Below the pieces are notes generated by a model. It did not search any database. It had not been told where the DNA came from and saw only the letters and a program-made list of their open reading frames with translations. 64,000 bases of DNA from positions 1 through 64,000 of the forward strand of contig MU401598.1 in the NCBI GenBank assembly GCA_022579005.1, written 5' to 3'. Of this stretch, positions 12,394 to 24,300 are shown in pieces. This DNA comes from Poronia punctata. Its lineage: Eukaryota > Ascomycota > Sordariomycetes > Xylariales > Xylariaceae. Within the stretch, counting starts at the first letter, position 1. Every line of letters begins with the position of its first letter. A program made the translations under genes and the position numbers.

Positions 12394-15300
12394 ATGGAAC
12401 CCCCCGAGCGCCGTGGTGCTCGGCGATCGTCACCATCGGCCAATGTAAACAATAACAATAACAGCAATGCCGACCAGGGTCACGACCAAGACCTCTTATA
12501 TTCGCTCAAGCAGCTCTCTCTCTCTACCTCTTCAACAAGAGGACCTTCAATATCACCACGTTCGGGATCTAGTTCGCAATCCCATCATGACCGCGAGGTA
12601 CGGCGATCGTCTATTTCGCCCGACAAACGGGCCACTCCTCGTAGCCCCGTGACGAGGGCTCAAGTCGACGGTCTGTCTGTTGGTGCTCGTTCTTCCACGC
12701 CGGGCCTTCTCCGAAAAGCATCGATGAACTCTCTCTATTCGACAAATGGCGGGACCCCCAACCGTAAACCTTCGCGCAGGGGTAGTTCTACCAGTTTCCT
12801 CTCCCCGACGGCCACGAAACCACCGACGAATCCGCTCTCTGTGGCTGTTCAAGCCCCCGAGATCAAGCCCCTACCGACACCTGGGTCGGTAGCTAGGGGG
12901 TATTTTTCAAAAGAACTAGAACTCTTGCATGGTGCCGACAGTCGTCAAACGGCCGAGACGGTAGTAATTCTCCACGATGACTGCTATGGACACCGATACT
13001 CGCGACCACGCGCTTCGAAGAGCCTACTCAGTACCATTGTTGAGCGGCCTGAAAGGATTCAGGCCAGTGTGCTCGGTGTGTCCATGGCCTACGTGCGGTT
13101 AGGTGGGCGACACCATGAAGGGAGGCATCCCGTCCACCCACATCTTGATCCACAGGCTCTGCCTAGTATTCCGTTTCGCATCCAAAAAACCACCCGAAAG
13201 GTCGCCATCTCCTCCACGGCGGTAACGAACGTTCACGGTAGTAAGTGGATGGAGGAGTTGAAATTGATGTGTGACTCCGCCGAAGCGAAACTGGCGCTCA
13301 ATGGGAACGAGCTGCGACGGCCCGAAATGAATCGAGGGCCAGACACAGAACCGCCCCAGAGTTTTCACCAGGGCGATCTATACTTGTGCTCCGAGTCGCT
13401 CAACGCCTTCGAAGGGGCGCTAGGCGCTGTCTGTGAAGCTGTCGATGCAGTTTTTTGCACTGCGTCCCCTCACAGACGTGCGTTTGTTGCTATACGGCCA
13501 CCAGGACACCATTGCTCCGCCTCGTTTCCGTCCGGCTTCTGTTGGGTGAACAATGTCCATGTCGGGATTATGCATGGTATACTGAACCATGGCTTAACCC
13601 ATGCGGCTATCATCGACTTTGATCTGCACCACGGGGATGGATCGCAAGCGATAACGTGGCAGCACAACAAGCGCGGACTGGCCAAGAATGCCGCCGCATG
13701 GAAGAAGACGTCAATAGGGTACTTTAGTGTTCACGACATCAACTCATACCCCTGCGAGTATGGAGACGAAGAGAAGGTGAAGAATGCCAGCTTGTGTATT
13801 GACAATGCGCACGGTCAGAACATATGGAACGTTCATCTGCAAGAATGGAAGTCGGATGTTGATTTCTGGACGCTTTACCAGTCCAAGTATTCCATCCTTC
13901 TCGAGAAGACACGCAACTATCTCCGGTTGCAGACGGAACGGTTCCGTGCCTCTGGCCAGGTACCAAAGGCCGCTATCTTTCTGTCTGCTGGTTTCGATGC
14001 GAGTGAATGGGAGGGCGTTGGGATGCAGCGTCATAAGGTCAATGTGCCGACCGAGTTTTACGCCCGGCTCACCAGGGATGTGGTGCGCATCGCGGCCGAG
14101 GAAGGTCTGGGTGTCGAGGGGCGTGTCATCAGTGTTCTGGAAGGTGGATATAGTGACAGGGCCCTGTATTCTGGAGTCCTCAGTCACTTGAGCGGCCTAG
14201 CAGGAACCGACTCGGCCGCGACCAACCTGCCGCATGAGATTGGTAATAGAACTGGACCTTTTAGTCGGAGGAGTACTCTGAGTGAGCCCGACTTGAAGCC
14301 GCTAAAGTCTTGGGAATTCCGGTACGACCCATACTGGTGGTCTGCCGCCGAGCTTGATATTTTCGACGCTACCAAGGCTGCTGTTCCGGCGCCGGAACCT
14401 AAAAAGCCCCGAGCCGTCACGCCGGGGAACTATTCTTCGCCAACCCAGTCGTCCAATGCGAAAATGACAGAGGTAGCCAAGGTACGGCGCAGCCTGTCCA
14501 ATCTGACTGCTTCTCAGACAACTATCACACATAGGCCACCGACACCACCTCCGCCTGATGTTCCCTGGACTGTCGCAGCGCTTGAGCTGAGTAAGCTGCT
14601 CATACCGGATAACCGACAGGTCGAGAGCTGCAAGCATTCCGAGCTGAATAGCGAAGCTACCAAGGCTAGACGAGATCGGCAGTCTTTGCAAGTCTCGGTC
14701 GAGAGGTCGCCAAGTGACGTCCAAGTTGCACCAGCCATCCCAGCCGCGCCCACAAGGATGTCTCTGCGCGAGAGAAAGCCGGTTAGTTATCTAGACGAGG
14801 GCGCCGATTATAAATCACGTCGCAGGACTGTTGCCGGGCCAGCCGTCTCCGCCCCCACAAAGGTATGTTATACAACCACGTCGTCACGAGTGCTTGCCCT
14901 TACCAACACGCACAGGTCTCGCCCCGTAGTGTATCGTCACAAATGGATTCAAAACAGCCGCGGCCAGCCGGTCGGAGGCTTAGTGCGGTATCAACCGCTG
15001 CGGATATTAGCACACCCGCCATGGGGCCCCCACTATCTAGACCAACTTCGTCAATGAGCGCACGTACGCAATCCTCCACGAGTTTACCTACTAGAAGAGG
15101 CCGTCCAGCAGCATCGAGAAATGACAGCGGGAAACCCCCTCGCGCCCCTCGTAAAAACAAAGCAACCGTGCCCAAAGTAGAACCTGGATCTTCTAGTGCT
15201 GACAACGGAGTCATTACATCGTCGACACGCATTCAAGGGGGCTTCGCGCAAAGTGGAGATACTGCGTCCAACACCGCGGCTCCTCAGAAAGATGACCTCG

Positions 15301-15956
15301 ATCAGATCACTTCTGGAATGAAGAAGATCAAAATCAACGTTCTAACAAAGGAACAGAAAGCGGCACGAGAAAAGGCCGGACAAGTAGCCGCTTCGGCGGG
15401 AAATGTGATGGCTTCAAAAGCTGAGCGCTCAACGGTAGAGGAGCCGCCGTTCTCGCTAGCCGTGGTAGAGGCTGAAGCCAGCCCGAGACACGGCATTGGA
15501 AACGTAGGGGATGGCGTACCGGCCACGGAGACCAAACCCGAAGCAGAGACGGCAATTCCAACGATTCCCACCGTGATAACGCCTACGGAGCCGAGCCTCC
15601 CTCCCACCCCCTTCGCATCAAGTCCGCCGGTCCAGTCTCCACAAGAGCCAGTAGGCGGTGGCGATCTGCCTGCACCGTATCAACCACTGGGCCCGATGCC
15701 GATGCCGATGCCGATGCCGATGCAACCTGCCAAATTCCAGTCCTACTCAGTGCCTGTTAGTCCGGTACGTAGAAGCGGTCACGGCTTTACCGCAACGTCT
15801 AACATTCCTTTCTCGCCGGGGCCCGCTCGATCCGTATCACGAGATAACGTTCCTCTGCTACCCCGTCCCGCGAGCAAAGCCGAAGACGTCACCGTTGCGT
15901 GGTCACAAGAGACTGGTATAGAAGGGATTCCAGAGAGTCCGGACCACGCGCAATGA
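12394..15956 (+). CDS. HOS3: HOS3-type (class II) histone deacetylase
   Basis: Exons 12394-14862 and 14916-15956 (53-bp intron, GTATGT donor, CACAG acceptor, phase 0) give 1169 residues. The first ~180 residues are Ser/Arg-rich and disordered. The arginase-like deacetylase domain runs about 185-605 and keeps the zinc and catalytic residues: RPPGHH at 368-373, DFDLHHGDG at 408-416 (zinc ligands D410 and H412), SAGFDA with D535, and LEGGY ending in Tyr586. The inserts and the sequence HAAIIDFDLHHGDGSQAITW are typical of fungal HOS3. HOS3 removes acetyl groups from core histones; in yeast it acts at the bud neck and daughter nuclear pores. The last ~550 residues are disordered, Pro/Ser-rich, and include a Met-Pro repeat encoded by a hexanucleotide repeat at 15695. 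It is tail to tail with Arb1. Confidence 0.93.
15695..15724 (+). repeat. In-frame GATGCC hexanucleotide repeat, 5 copies
   Basis: GATGCC is repeated four times with a fifth copy GATGCA, inside the HOS3-type coding sequence. It encodes alternating Met-Pro in the disordered tail. Because the unit is six bases, copy-number change would keep frame and lengthen or shorten the protein by dipeptides. Confidence 0.85.
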
Positions 15957-16729
15957 ATCTGCTCTGCTCTTTTACTCCTCCTTTAGATGTCGACAGTTGA
16001 TTTCTCTATGCCAAGTATCAGCCCTTCCAGGGGAAATAGCCAAAACGGGAAAAGACTTTGCATCGCAGGAAGCTTGACATTTACGTGAACTAGGGCTTTG
16101 GTAGAGGCGGTAGGGCGGCTTCTAAAAGGGGGCCTCTATTTCCTTTGGCATTTCCATTAATCAAGACGCTTCATGTTCGCTTTCGCTTGCGTTTTGTTTT
16201 TGTTCTTACTACGATACCCCCTTCCTCTCCCTGTTAGAGGCGCCTAATTGTTTTTTCCCCATTTAAATTTGTACTCTTGTTGTGTAGCCCCAGAGGTAGT
16301 CATCGAGTATTGTATCCACAATAATTCCATGTCTGTTTGCGATCCACGTCTTATTCGCAATTACGCGGCTATGTAGTGCGGGTAACAGAGTCGCTCATAA
16401 CACCAACCACGTGTAGATAGAAGAATGGTGAAGTGTACCCTTCCTCACCCAAGCCCACGCACAATCACCCCGAACAGGCGATGATTGGACCGTACACTAG
16501 CAGATGCATACTTACCGATCCTCCGTAACTGGCTGTCTATCTGGGTATTTTTGGCGACTGGACATTTTCCTTTATCTAATCCGTCTCATTATCTTTAGGC
16601 CGTCATCCTCAACTAGTGCCGTTTAGGTTGGATGGACCGCTAGTAAACTTCAGCGCCTCCACCGTTTGGGAAGAAGACATATTCTTGGGACACAAGGGCT
16701 TCGTCCAAGTAACCGGATAGAAATCCAGT
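15957..16729. other. Convergent 3' region between HOS3-type gene and ARB1
   Basis: About 770 bp with no open frame of interest. It holds the 3' ends of both genes; pyrimidine-rich and T-rich tracts at 16180-16280 are consistent with 3' untranslated or termination sequence for the plus-strand gene, but no defined signal can be assigned. Confidence 0.45.
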
Positions 16730-18525
16730 CTAGACCTCGCCCTCCATTTCCTCGTCCGGGGCGACGGGACCATCAATCGAAGAGTGGATCGAGGGCGGTG
16801 GGCGCTCGTTTGCGACGGGCTCTCTCCAGTTACTCATGAGATTCTGAGGCAAGAAGGTGTCGAATGAGACTCGCAGTTCGTGGACGTCTTTTATAAACCG
16901 GAGACCGACATTGAGCTCGCACACCGTCATGCGCAGTTTCATCCCCACCTCAAACTTTCCCAACAATTCGTCTTCAAGCACAATCTCCTCTTCCTCGGCA
17001 TCATCAAAATTCATCTCGTCTGACCGCGGCATATTCCCCCAACCATGCTCGAAGACGGTAGGCAGAACGCGGATCACGCCGGCCGGCTTGAGTTTGCGGC
17101 CTTGCTTCATTGCCTCGAGCTGTTCCTCTACGGCCTTGATGTCCTTGCGGCGAGGTCGCTCGATTTCGACAACCCGGTAAGTCTCCTCCGTTGTCGATAC
17201 TACTCGAATGGTGGTGGGATCTTCAGCTTCGAGGATCTTCTCCCTAGCCTGTTTAACTTTTTGGCCCAGTGGCCATAAAAGGGCCGTAAGGCGGAACAGG
17301 ACGAGCATCTCGAAATTTGCATCTTGATCGAGATGGTTCACGTTTCCCTCACAGAACAAGGACCTGGCGGCGCGGTTGAAGGAACCTGGCAGCTCCGCAG
17401 TGAGTTCGTGCATGTATCGCAGCTCAGTGGGAGCGATGTCGCAGACATGACGGGCGGCCATGACGTTCTCGACGTACTCGGGGCAGACATCGTGCATAAG
17501 AACATAATTTAAGAAATTCTTAATCAAGTCTGCCGCCGTCTCATTGGCTCTCACGTCATACATGTACAAGTCAGTCATGGTCCGCGAGCTATCGAATCCG
17601 TTAGCACACTGTTACAGGCCCGGTCACGCTTGCCTTGGGCTTACAGGAAACCTTTGACGACGGCTTCGAAATCGACCTCCCAGTTCTCCGAGTCGCTGTT
17701 ATCGTAGAAACGGCCACCACTCCCTCCCACGAAATCCGTGGCAGTGATAGCGCGTATATGATCCGCGTCTGCCTCGGTTATAGTCTCCTGGTCATTAGCC
17801 ATACCGGTAAACTGACGCGGTGAGGCATCGATGCCGCCGAGGAACAGGTACTTGTTGAACAAGTTGGTACGTTCCTGATCCATGCGCCGGCGAGCCCGGT
17901 ATCGCTGGATGCATTCTTCGATACGACTATCACGTCATAATTAGATAGCTTTACGGTATGCCAGGGAAGCATCAGAAGGATCAGGGATGGAAAATAAGAC
18001 GCAACAAGGGTGGAGTTAAGATAGAAAAACCTACTCGGCAAAAGGTCGCGTACTGTGCCATCGTCAGTCAGGTCTACAAAGTCTACGAGTAGTATGTGGA
18101 TGCCTAGTATGCTGGTGGGCGCTACTCACACACTATAGAGCTCTTTCTTCCGCAGCGCCTCTGCAGGTGTTGTGGGAGCATCGGCGTAGAATTCTAGAGA
18201 CCAATCAGTGTCTGCGGAATGTATAAGCATGTCTTCAGATTAGCTTACCCTCAAACCCGGTAATGTTTCTGCGACTTTTTGGTGTCCTTTTGCTTTTCTT
18301 TTTTTTCTTCTTCTTCGCATCTTGCTGGACATCGGTACCCATCGCCGCATATCCGCCCGCTTTCGGTTCTGCGGCAGGCTCATCACCGATGCATCGACTT
18401 TGGGGACCCGTTTCGCTTGCGTCAGCAGTAGCTTCGGGATGTGCGACTCTTTCGGATATCATTGGCTCGTCGTGTTGCTTGATAGGTGGTCCTGCAGCCA
18501 ACTCCGCCGTCTTTGCCTCGGCCAT
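16730..18525 (-). CDS. ARB1: Argonaute siRNA chaperone (ARC) complex subunit Arb1
   Basis: Five exons on the minus strand: 18525-18249, 18193-18130, 18052-18035, 17926-17645 and 17588-16730, giving 499 residues. All introns are GT/AG, with CTAAT, CTGAC or CTAAC branch motifs and matching phases. The third exon is only 18 nt but restores the family block RPFADRIEECIQRYRARRR. The open frame extends past 18525 but has no ATG before a stop at 18589-18591, so ATG 18525 (GGATGGCC) is chosen. Features: acidic/Ala-rich N-terminus, a Lys run near residues 71-77 followed by basic RTPKSRR, then LFNKYLFLGGIDASPRQFTG, WEVDFEAV, and the long helical C-terminal domain. In S. pombe Arb1 holds Argonaute with duplex siRNA and is needed for RNAi-directed H3K9 methylation. 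The family assignment is confident; the role in this organism is inferred. Confidence 0.92.
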
Positions 18526-19453
18526 CCGGTCTATCGCTGACGGCAAGTCAGCAAAGTTACCAGATACGTTCTCCAAAGCGGCCGGATACTATCAGGATAT
18601 TCTTTACCTTCCGGTGGATTAATCAAGGGTGGATGGACGGGACGAGATGATGCTAAGATTTAGGTATAAAGGTAGGGGTTTCTTGCAGGTGCCAACAAGG
18701 CAGGTATTGTCCACGGTAAGGTACCTACATGTAGGTAAGACCAAGATAGCTCAACATGGGCAACGGTGGCAAGAGCGGTTAGGCAAGGCTGTAATGTGAC
18801 TGACTACCTGAAGCAACTTACATGTATATGTACTGTGGACGTAGATGCTTACTGAGTAGATACCTCCAATCTGTAGGTAGCACCTCGGATATGAATGGAG
18901 TAGGTAAGTAGCTAGGTGCCTGCCAAGCTCTGTTCTTTGAGATGGACGGGGCGCCGTTAATTTTAAGCTCTAAGTAAAAACTCAATGCTTTGTATCCTAG
19001 TGAGGCAACACAGGCAAGATAGAGAGCCTCAGAAAAGTAATTCAGGCTGGGTGGCCCCAGGCTATGTAGAAGGCTTGTAGGTCAAGCTTTTGTCATTGAT
19101 GCTTTGCACTAGCCAGGTTCTATACGCTTGCAGGAGAAGAGACAAGCACCCTCGCTTGCAAACAGGAGACGTTGGGTGTTTTTGGTTTCCTGTCAAACCA
19201 TTCAAGCGCTTTTTTAGGCTAGTCTTAACCTTCCCATCTAGAATACGCAGTCAGTCAATCCACGGAAAGTGCAGGTGGCCTGTTACCCAAACACACAACT
19301 TAAATACATGTACATCTATTTATCATCTATTCATAAATAGGTAGACAAATGTACAATCTAGGTACTACTAATTTATGTTACTAGTAGTATTGTTTGCTTA
19401 TTTCCACTTGCTAGGTCGACCAACACTTGGTTACCTTGGAAAGGGGTTATAAG
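18526..19453. other. Intergenic flank between ARB1 and the LTR element
   Basis: Normal composition with dense TAGGTAC/ACATGTA words at 18660-18910. The open frame at 19090-19344 starts at TTG and has no domain, so it is not called. The stretch contains the ARB1 promoter and ends abruptly at the left terminal repeat of the AT-rich element, with no obvious RIP damage on this side. Confidence 0.5.
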
Positions 19454-19566
19454 TGTTGCTGTGGGGCAGTCACCTGACCCAGAGCCCATTAGGGACCCTC
19501 TAGGACTTAGCTAGAAGATAGTCACTATTACTGCTACATTATATAATTAATTAATAAACCCCAACA
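19454..19566 (+). repeat. Left terminal direct repeat (LTR) of the 9.5-kb element
   Basis: It begins TGTTGCTG and ends AACA, with TG/CA termini. It matches 28869-28981 over about 100 bp, including a 45-bp identical core from GGACCCTC at 19492 to GCTACA near 19538. The differences are all C-to-T or G-to-A transitions. The outer boundary is uncertain because weak similarity may continue a little further left (AAGGGG). Confidence 0.8.
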
Positions 19567-19568
19567 AG

Positions 19569-19586
19569 TGGTAAGAGCTGCCGCTT
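19569..19586 (+). other. Candidate tRNA primer-binding site
   Basis: TGGTAAGAGCTGCCGC starts two bases after the left LTR end. A TGG start is expected for a site pairing with a tRNA CCA 3' end. The tract is far less mutated than the DNA that follows. The matching tRNA is not identified. Confidence 0.45.
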
Positions 19587-21325
19587 TTATATAATTCCTG
19601 TTTGCTGTTTTTCTATTGCAGGTCTAAATACGAGTTAATTTTTTTTTAATTATATTAAAGAGCCTTTAACGTTGTTAGTTATATATTTTTTTTTTGTAGT
19701 TTAGCAAAACTAGTAAGGTTTAAAATAAAAATAGTTCTAAGTTAAGACTTAGTAAAAAAAAAAAGAAAATAAGATAATAAAAAAGCTATAAATATTTTAA
19801 AAAAAACCGATTTTTTTTAAGACCTATAAACTTAAAACTATATATATAAATTTAAATAACCTGCTTTTTTATTTTATTAGATTTTTAAAACTTAAAACAT
19901 ATAAAATATTTATAAAAATTTAGTAAGTATTAAAAAATAAAACGTCTTTACTAGTTTTAAGCAATTTTTTTTTTAAGCAAATTTATTAAAAAGTAGTTAT
20001 AGTTATTAGCTATAACGCAATTTAATTTTAAAATAAGCAACTATAGTTACTTTATTATAATATTAAAAGTAAATTTATAAAAAAAAGGTAACTGCCTTAA
20101 TAAACGTCTTTAGCAGCTTTAAGTAAAAGCTATATTTTTTAAATTTAAAGCAAAAATAAAAAAATACCTAATCTAGTCCTTAATATTATTAGTGCTTAAT
20201 AAAAATTAAAAATAAAAAAATAACCTTTACAATAGCTTAACTTTTAATTTTATTATTAAGTTATTATTACTTTATAAAATAATATTAATAAAATACTTAA
20301 CCTTTAAAAGTACTTAAAAAAAAAACCTATTAAAGTATATTAAAAATATAATTATTTATATTTTTAAAACCAGTTTTTTTAAAAACTAAAGCTAAAAAAA
20401 GTTAAAATAAAAGTATTAATTAGTATTTTGTTATAAGCTTTATAAAAATACTAAAAAATAGTACTAAAACTTTTTTACTAATAAACATTAAAACTAGTTT
20501 AAGTTACAAACTAGCTTAATTACTTATTTCCTTTTTTAAGTAAAAAACTATAATCTAGGCCTTAAAGCTAAAGTTAACAACTTTAACAAAGCTTAAAACA
20601 AGACTTTTGCAACTTATATTAACTATATATTAAATATTGCCTTATAAGCAAATAATAGCTAGCTAAAACGTTTTTAAAACTAAATACTAAAAAATATATA
20701 TAATAAAAGTTATGCTAATAAAAAACAAATTTAAAAAAAAGCATTAAATTATTTTATTAAGCAAAAAAAAATAAAAAACTTTAAAAAACTTATAAACAAT
20801 TATTTATTTTAAAACATAATTAACACTATTATTACTTATGCTTTAAAGCTAAGCAAAAAAAACAAGTTTTTTAACTAAGTTAAACAATTTAAAAAGTTAG
20901 CACTAAAAGATCTTTTTAAAACTAAACTTGCTAAAAAGTTAAAAGCCTTATTTAATAATGCTTTTTATTAAGTAGCTATTTTTACTTTTTTAAGCTAATA
21001 TTGCTTACTTTAAAATAGCTAATATAAATTTTATAACTAAAACTTGCTATATTACCTTATATATTATTTAATAAGCTATTATAACTAACTTTATTATATA
21101 TATTTAATAAATAAGTATAAACTATATTAATAGCTAAAATATAAACTACTTATTTAAAGCTTTTAATAATAATAAGGTTTACTTTAGCAGCAAAGTTTAT
21201 TATAACAGCTAAACTAGTTAAGTTTAAGTTAAAAATATTAAAATAATAATTACAAAACTACTATTACTAAACCTGCTTTAAAAAAATATACTAACTATAA
21301 TACAAGTTATTATAAGCTATTTATA

Positions 21326-21367
21326 TATTATAACTATAAAGTAAAAGGACATTTTAGCTATAATTGT
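21326..21367 (+). pseudogene. Relic of a gag CCHC zinc-knuckle
   Basis: The plus frame reads YYNYKVKGHFSYNC. Spacing fits C-X2-C-X4-H-X4-C, with the first two Cys positions read as TAT (Tyr) while His (CAT, 21350) and the last Cys (TGT, 21365) survive. TGT-to-TAT changes are G-to-A transitions, as RIP on the opposite strand would make. It marks the nucleocapsid part of gag and gives the element's orientation. Surrounding frame is broken by stops. Confidence 0.65.
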
Positions 21368-24300
21368 AATAAAGTATTAAAACTTTACAATAAAAGAAAA
21401 AAAATCTAAAAATTAGTAAAGCAAAGCAAACCTTTACTAATAGATTTTAACTATTTTTTATTAGTTTAAATAAGTCTAGTTGCTAGCATTTAGCTACGTT
21501 AACTATTATAACTAGCAAACCTTTTTTTTTAAGTAGCTTTAAGCAATATTAGTTAAATAGTTAATAAAAATAAAGCTAAATTTAATAATTTAAAACTATT
21601 TAACTAAAAAAAAGAAAAATTACTTAAAAGCTTAAAAGGTTTTTATTTTTTTATTATTTATTTAATAGCAATACTTGCTTTAATAAACCTAAAAAAAATA
21701 GCATTAAGTTTACCTAATTATATTACCTTTTTAGTAAATAAAAAAATAAAAAATATACTATCTTAAAGCTAAAGTTTTAAACTATAAGCTAAAAAAAAAC
21801 TTTGTAGTAATAAGCTAAAAGAAAATTTAACTAAAAAGCTAATAAAAGCTAAAAAAGTAGTAACAAAAAAAAAAAATATTGTTTTAATTTATATATTTAA
21901 AAACTAATAAAACTAGTAGCTTAACATTACTAAGATTTTATACAATACTTTTTTTTTTAAATTACTTAAAAACAGCTACTTAATTAGTTACTAACTATAT
22001 AAGCATAGCTATTAAAAGCAATAAAATTTGCATATAAAAATAAACTTAAAAAGTTAAAAAAAATAAAAAAAAAAGCTATTATTTAGCTATAATTTAAATA
22101 AACATATTAAATATTAATGCTAAGATTACTACTACTAAAGCTATAAACTAAGCTAAACTTAATAATAGCAAAACCTACTTTAGCTATATTTTTAAAAATA
22201 TTATAAAAACTATAGTTTATTATTATTTAGTAAATAAAGGTTTTTTATTAAAACTAGTTAGCTTTAAATATGCTTACAAATACTTAATAAATTTAAAACT
22301 AGTACTTAAACCTTTAGTTTTAAAAATAGCAAATAATAGCACTACTTTTATTTACTATTATATAATATTCCTATTTTACGTAAAAAAAATCTTGTTAGTA
22401 ATCTAAGTATACGTTACTAAATATAATTAAACTTATAATTTATTACTAAAAAAAAAATAGCTAAAACAAAATTTTATACTAATTAACTTTATAAATAAGC
22501 AAATTACTATAAAGGGCTTAAAAGAATTTATTTTTATAACAGCAATACATAACATAACTAAAATTAGTTAAAATTATTAAAAAAAAACTTTAAACCTTTT
22601 AACTTACTAGCCTTTAACAATAAAAAATTTAAAAATAGTTTTTAAATTAAAATTAAAAAAAAAAAGCAACTCTAATTTTAATAATAAAAAAAATAAAAAA
22701 AGTAATAAAAATAACAAAAACAAACTAACTATAAATAATATTGTTAAAAAAATTATTAATATTATAAAAATAGCCCTCTTTACTACTTTTTTTTTAAAAA
22801 ACTAATAAAAAGCTTATATTTAAAACAAGCTTTAATGCTTAGCAAAACTTTAAAACAAATAAATATTGCTAAAAAGACAGTTTTTAATATTATAATAATT
22901 CTAGCAGCCTAAAGCTTTTTAAATATAAATTTTTAAATTATTAATTAAATTTTATTAAGCTAAGTAAAAAATTAGTATAAAAGTAAATAAATTTTAATCT
23001 AAGCCTTTTTGCTTATAACTTTTAATAAGGTTATTAGCAAAACTAAGTTTTAGTTTTAATTAGTAAGATTTAAAATACTATATATTAAAATGTTTTTAAA
23101 TAATAAAAATTTTAAAAGATTTAATTATTATTAACGTATTTATAATAAAATATAATTACCTAAGTTTATAACTATAAATATTTAAAACAATGCTAGTATA
23201 ATTATTTTAAACATTAACAATATTTTAAATTAAAACTTAGCACTAGCTTTTTTAAAACATAATAAATTATTTTAAAAAGACTTAAAAATCTTTAATAAAA
23301 ATAAATATTTAAAAATAGCTAAAATAAAAACTTAGAGCATTTTAATATTAAGCAATTTTTTTTAATCTCTTATTACTAGTTATAAACTTTTAAGCTAAAA
23401 ATATTAAAGATAACTAAAAGTGTCTTAGCAACTAAAACAACAGCTATTGTTAGCTAAGCTTTAAAAAGTAGTAAATAAATAGTTTTAAAAAACAAACTTA
23501 ATAATTAAAAATAAAGCTAGAATATTTAAATAGTAAGCTAAAGCTTGCTAGCTATGCTATATATAAAAAAACTGTTTTATAGTTTATTTAAACAATGTAA
23601 AGGCAATAAATTTAATTAAATATACTATTATAATTAATAAGATAATTTAACTATACTAGCTTAAGCAACCTAAATATATTAATAATAAAAGGAAATTTGC
23701 TATATAAATCTTTTTAAAGCTTAAAAAAGCAAACCTAATCTATTTAAGCATATTAAAATAAAAAGCCTAGACAAGATATTTAGTTAAATATAAAAACTAA
23801 CTAAATAAACAACGTTTTATTTATTGCTATATTTTAATTAATAAAGCTACTATTAAGCTATAATAGCTAGTTTATAGCTAAAATAAAGTTTTTAACGTTT
23901 TTATTTAAAAAGATTATAATGTTTTTTTTAAAGTAATATAGCTTACAGGTTCTAAGCAATTAAAACTAAATATAAAAATTAACTATAAATAGCTTTTATT
24001 GCTTTAAATAGCTAATACTTTAGCTATTATATGCTTTAAAAGTTAACAAGATTACTTTATATATATTATGCTTTAAAAAATATTAAATTTAGCAAATAGC
24101 CACTTTTAAAAAATAGCTTAGGTTTAGCTTTACTTTTTTTTATTAATTACTACTTTAAATAAAAAATATTATTTAATATATTTATAAATAACTATAATGC
24201 TTTAGGTTAAAGTTTTAATAAGTTATTTAATTTTTTTTATTTATATTATTTTCCCTAGATTGCTTTTATTTTAGTTAGCTTATTTTTAAAGAAAACAAAA

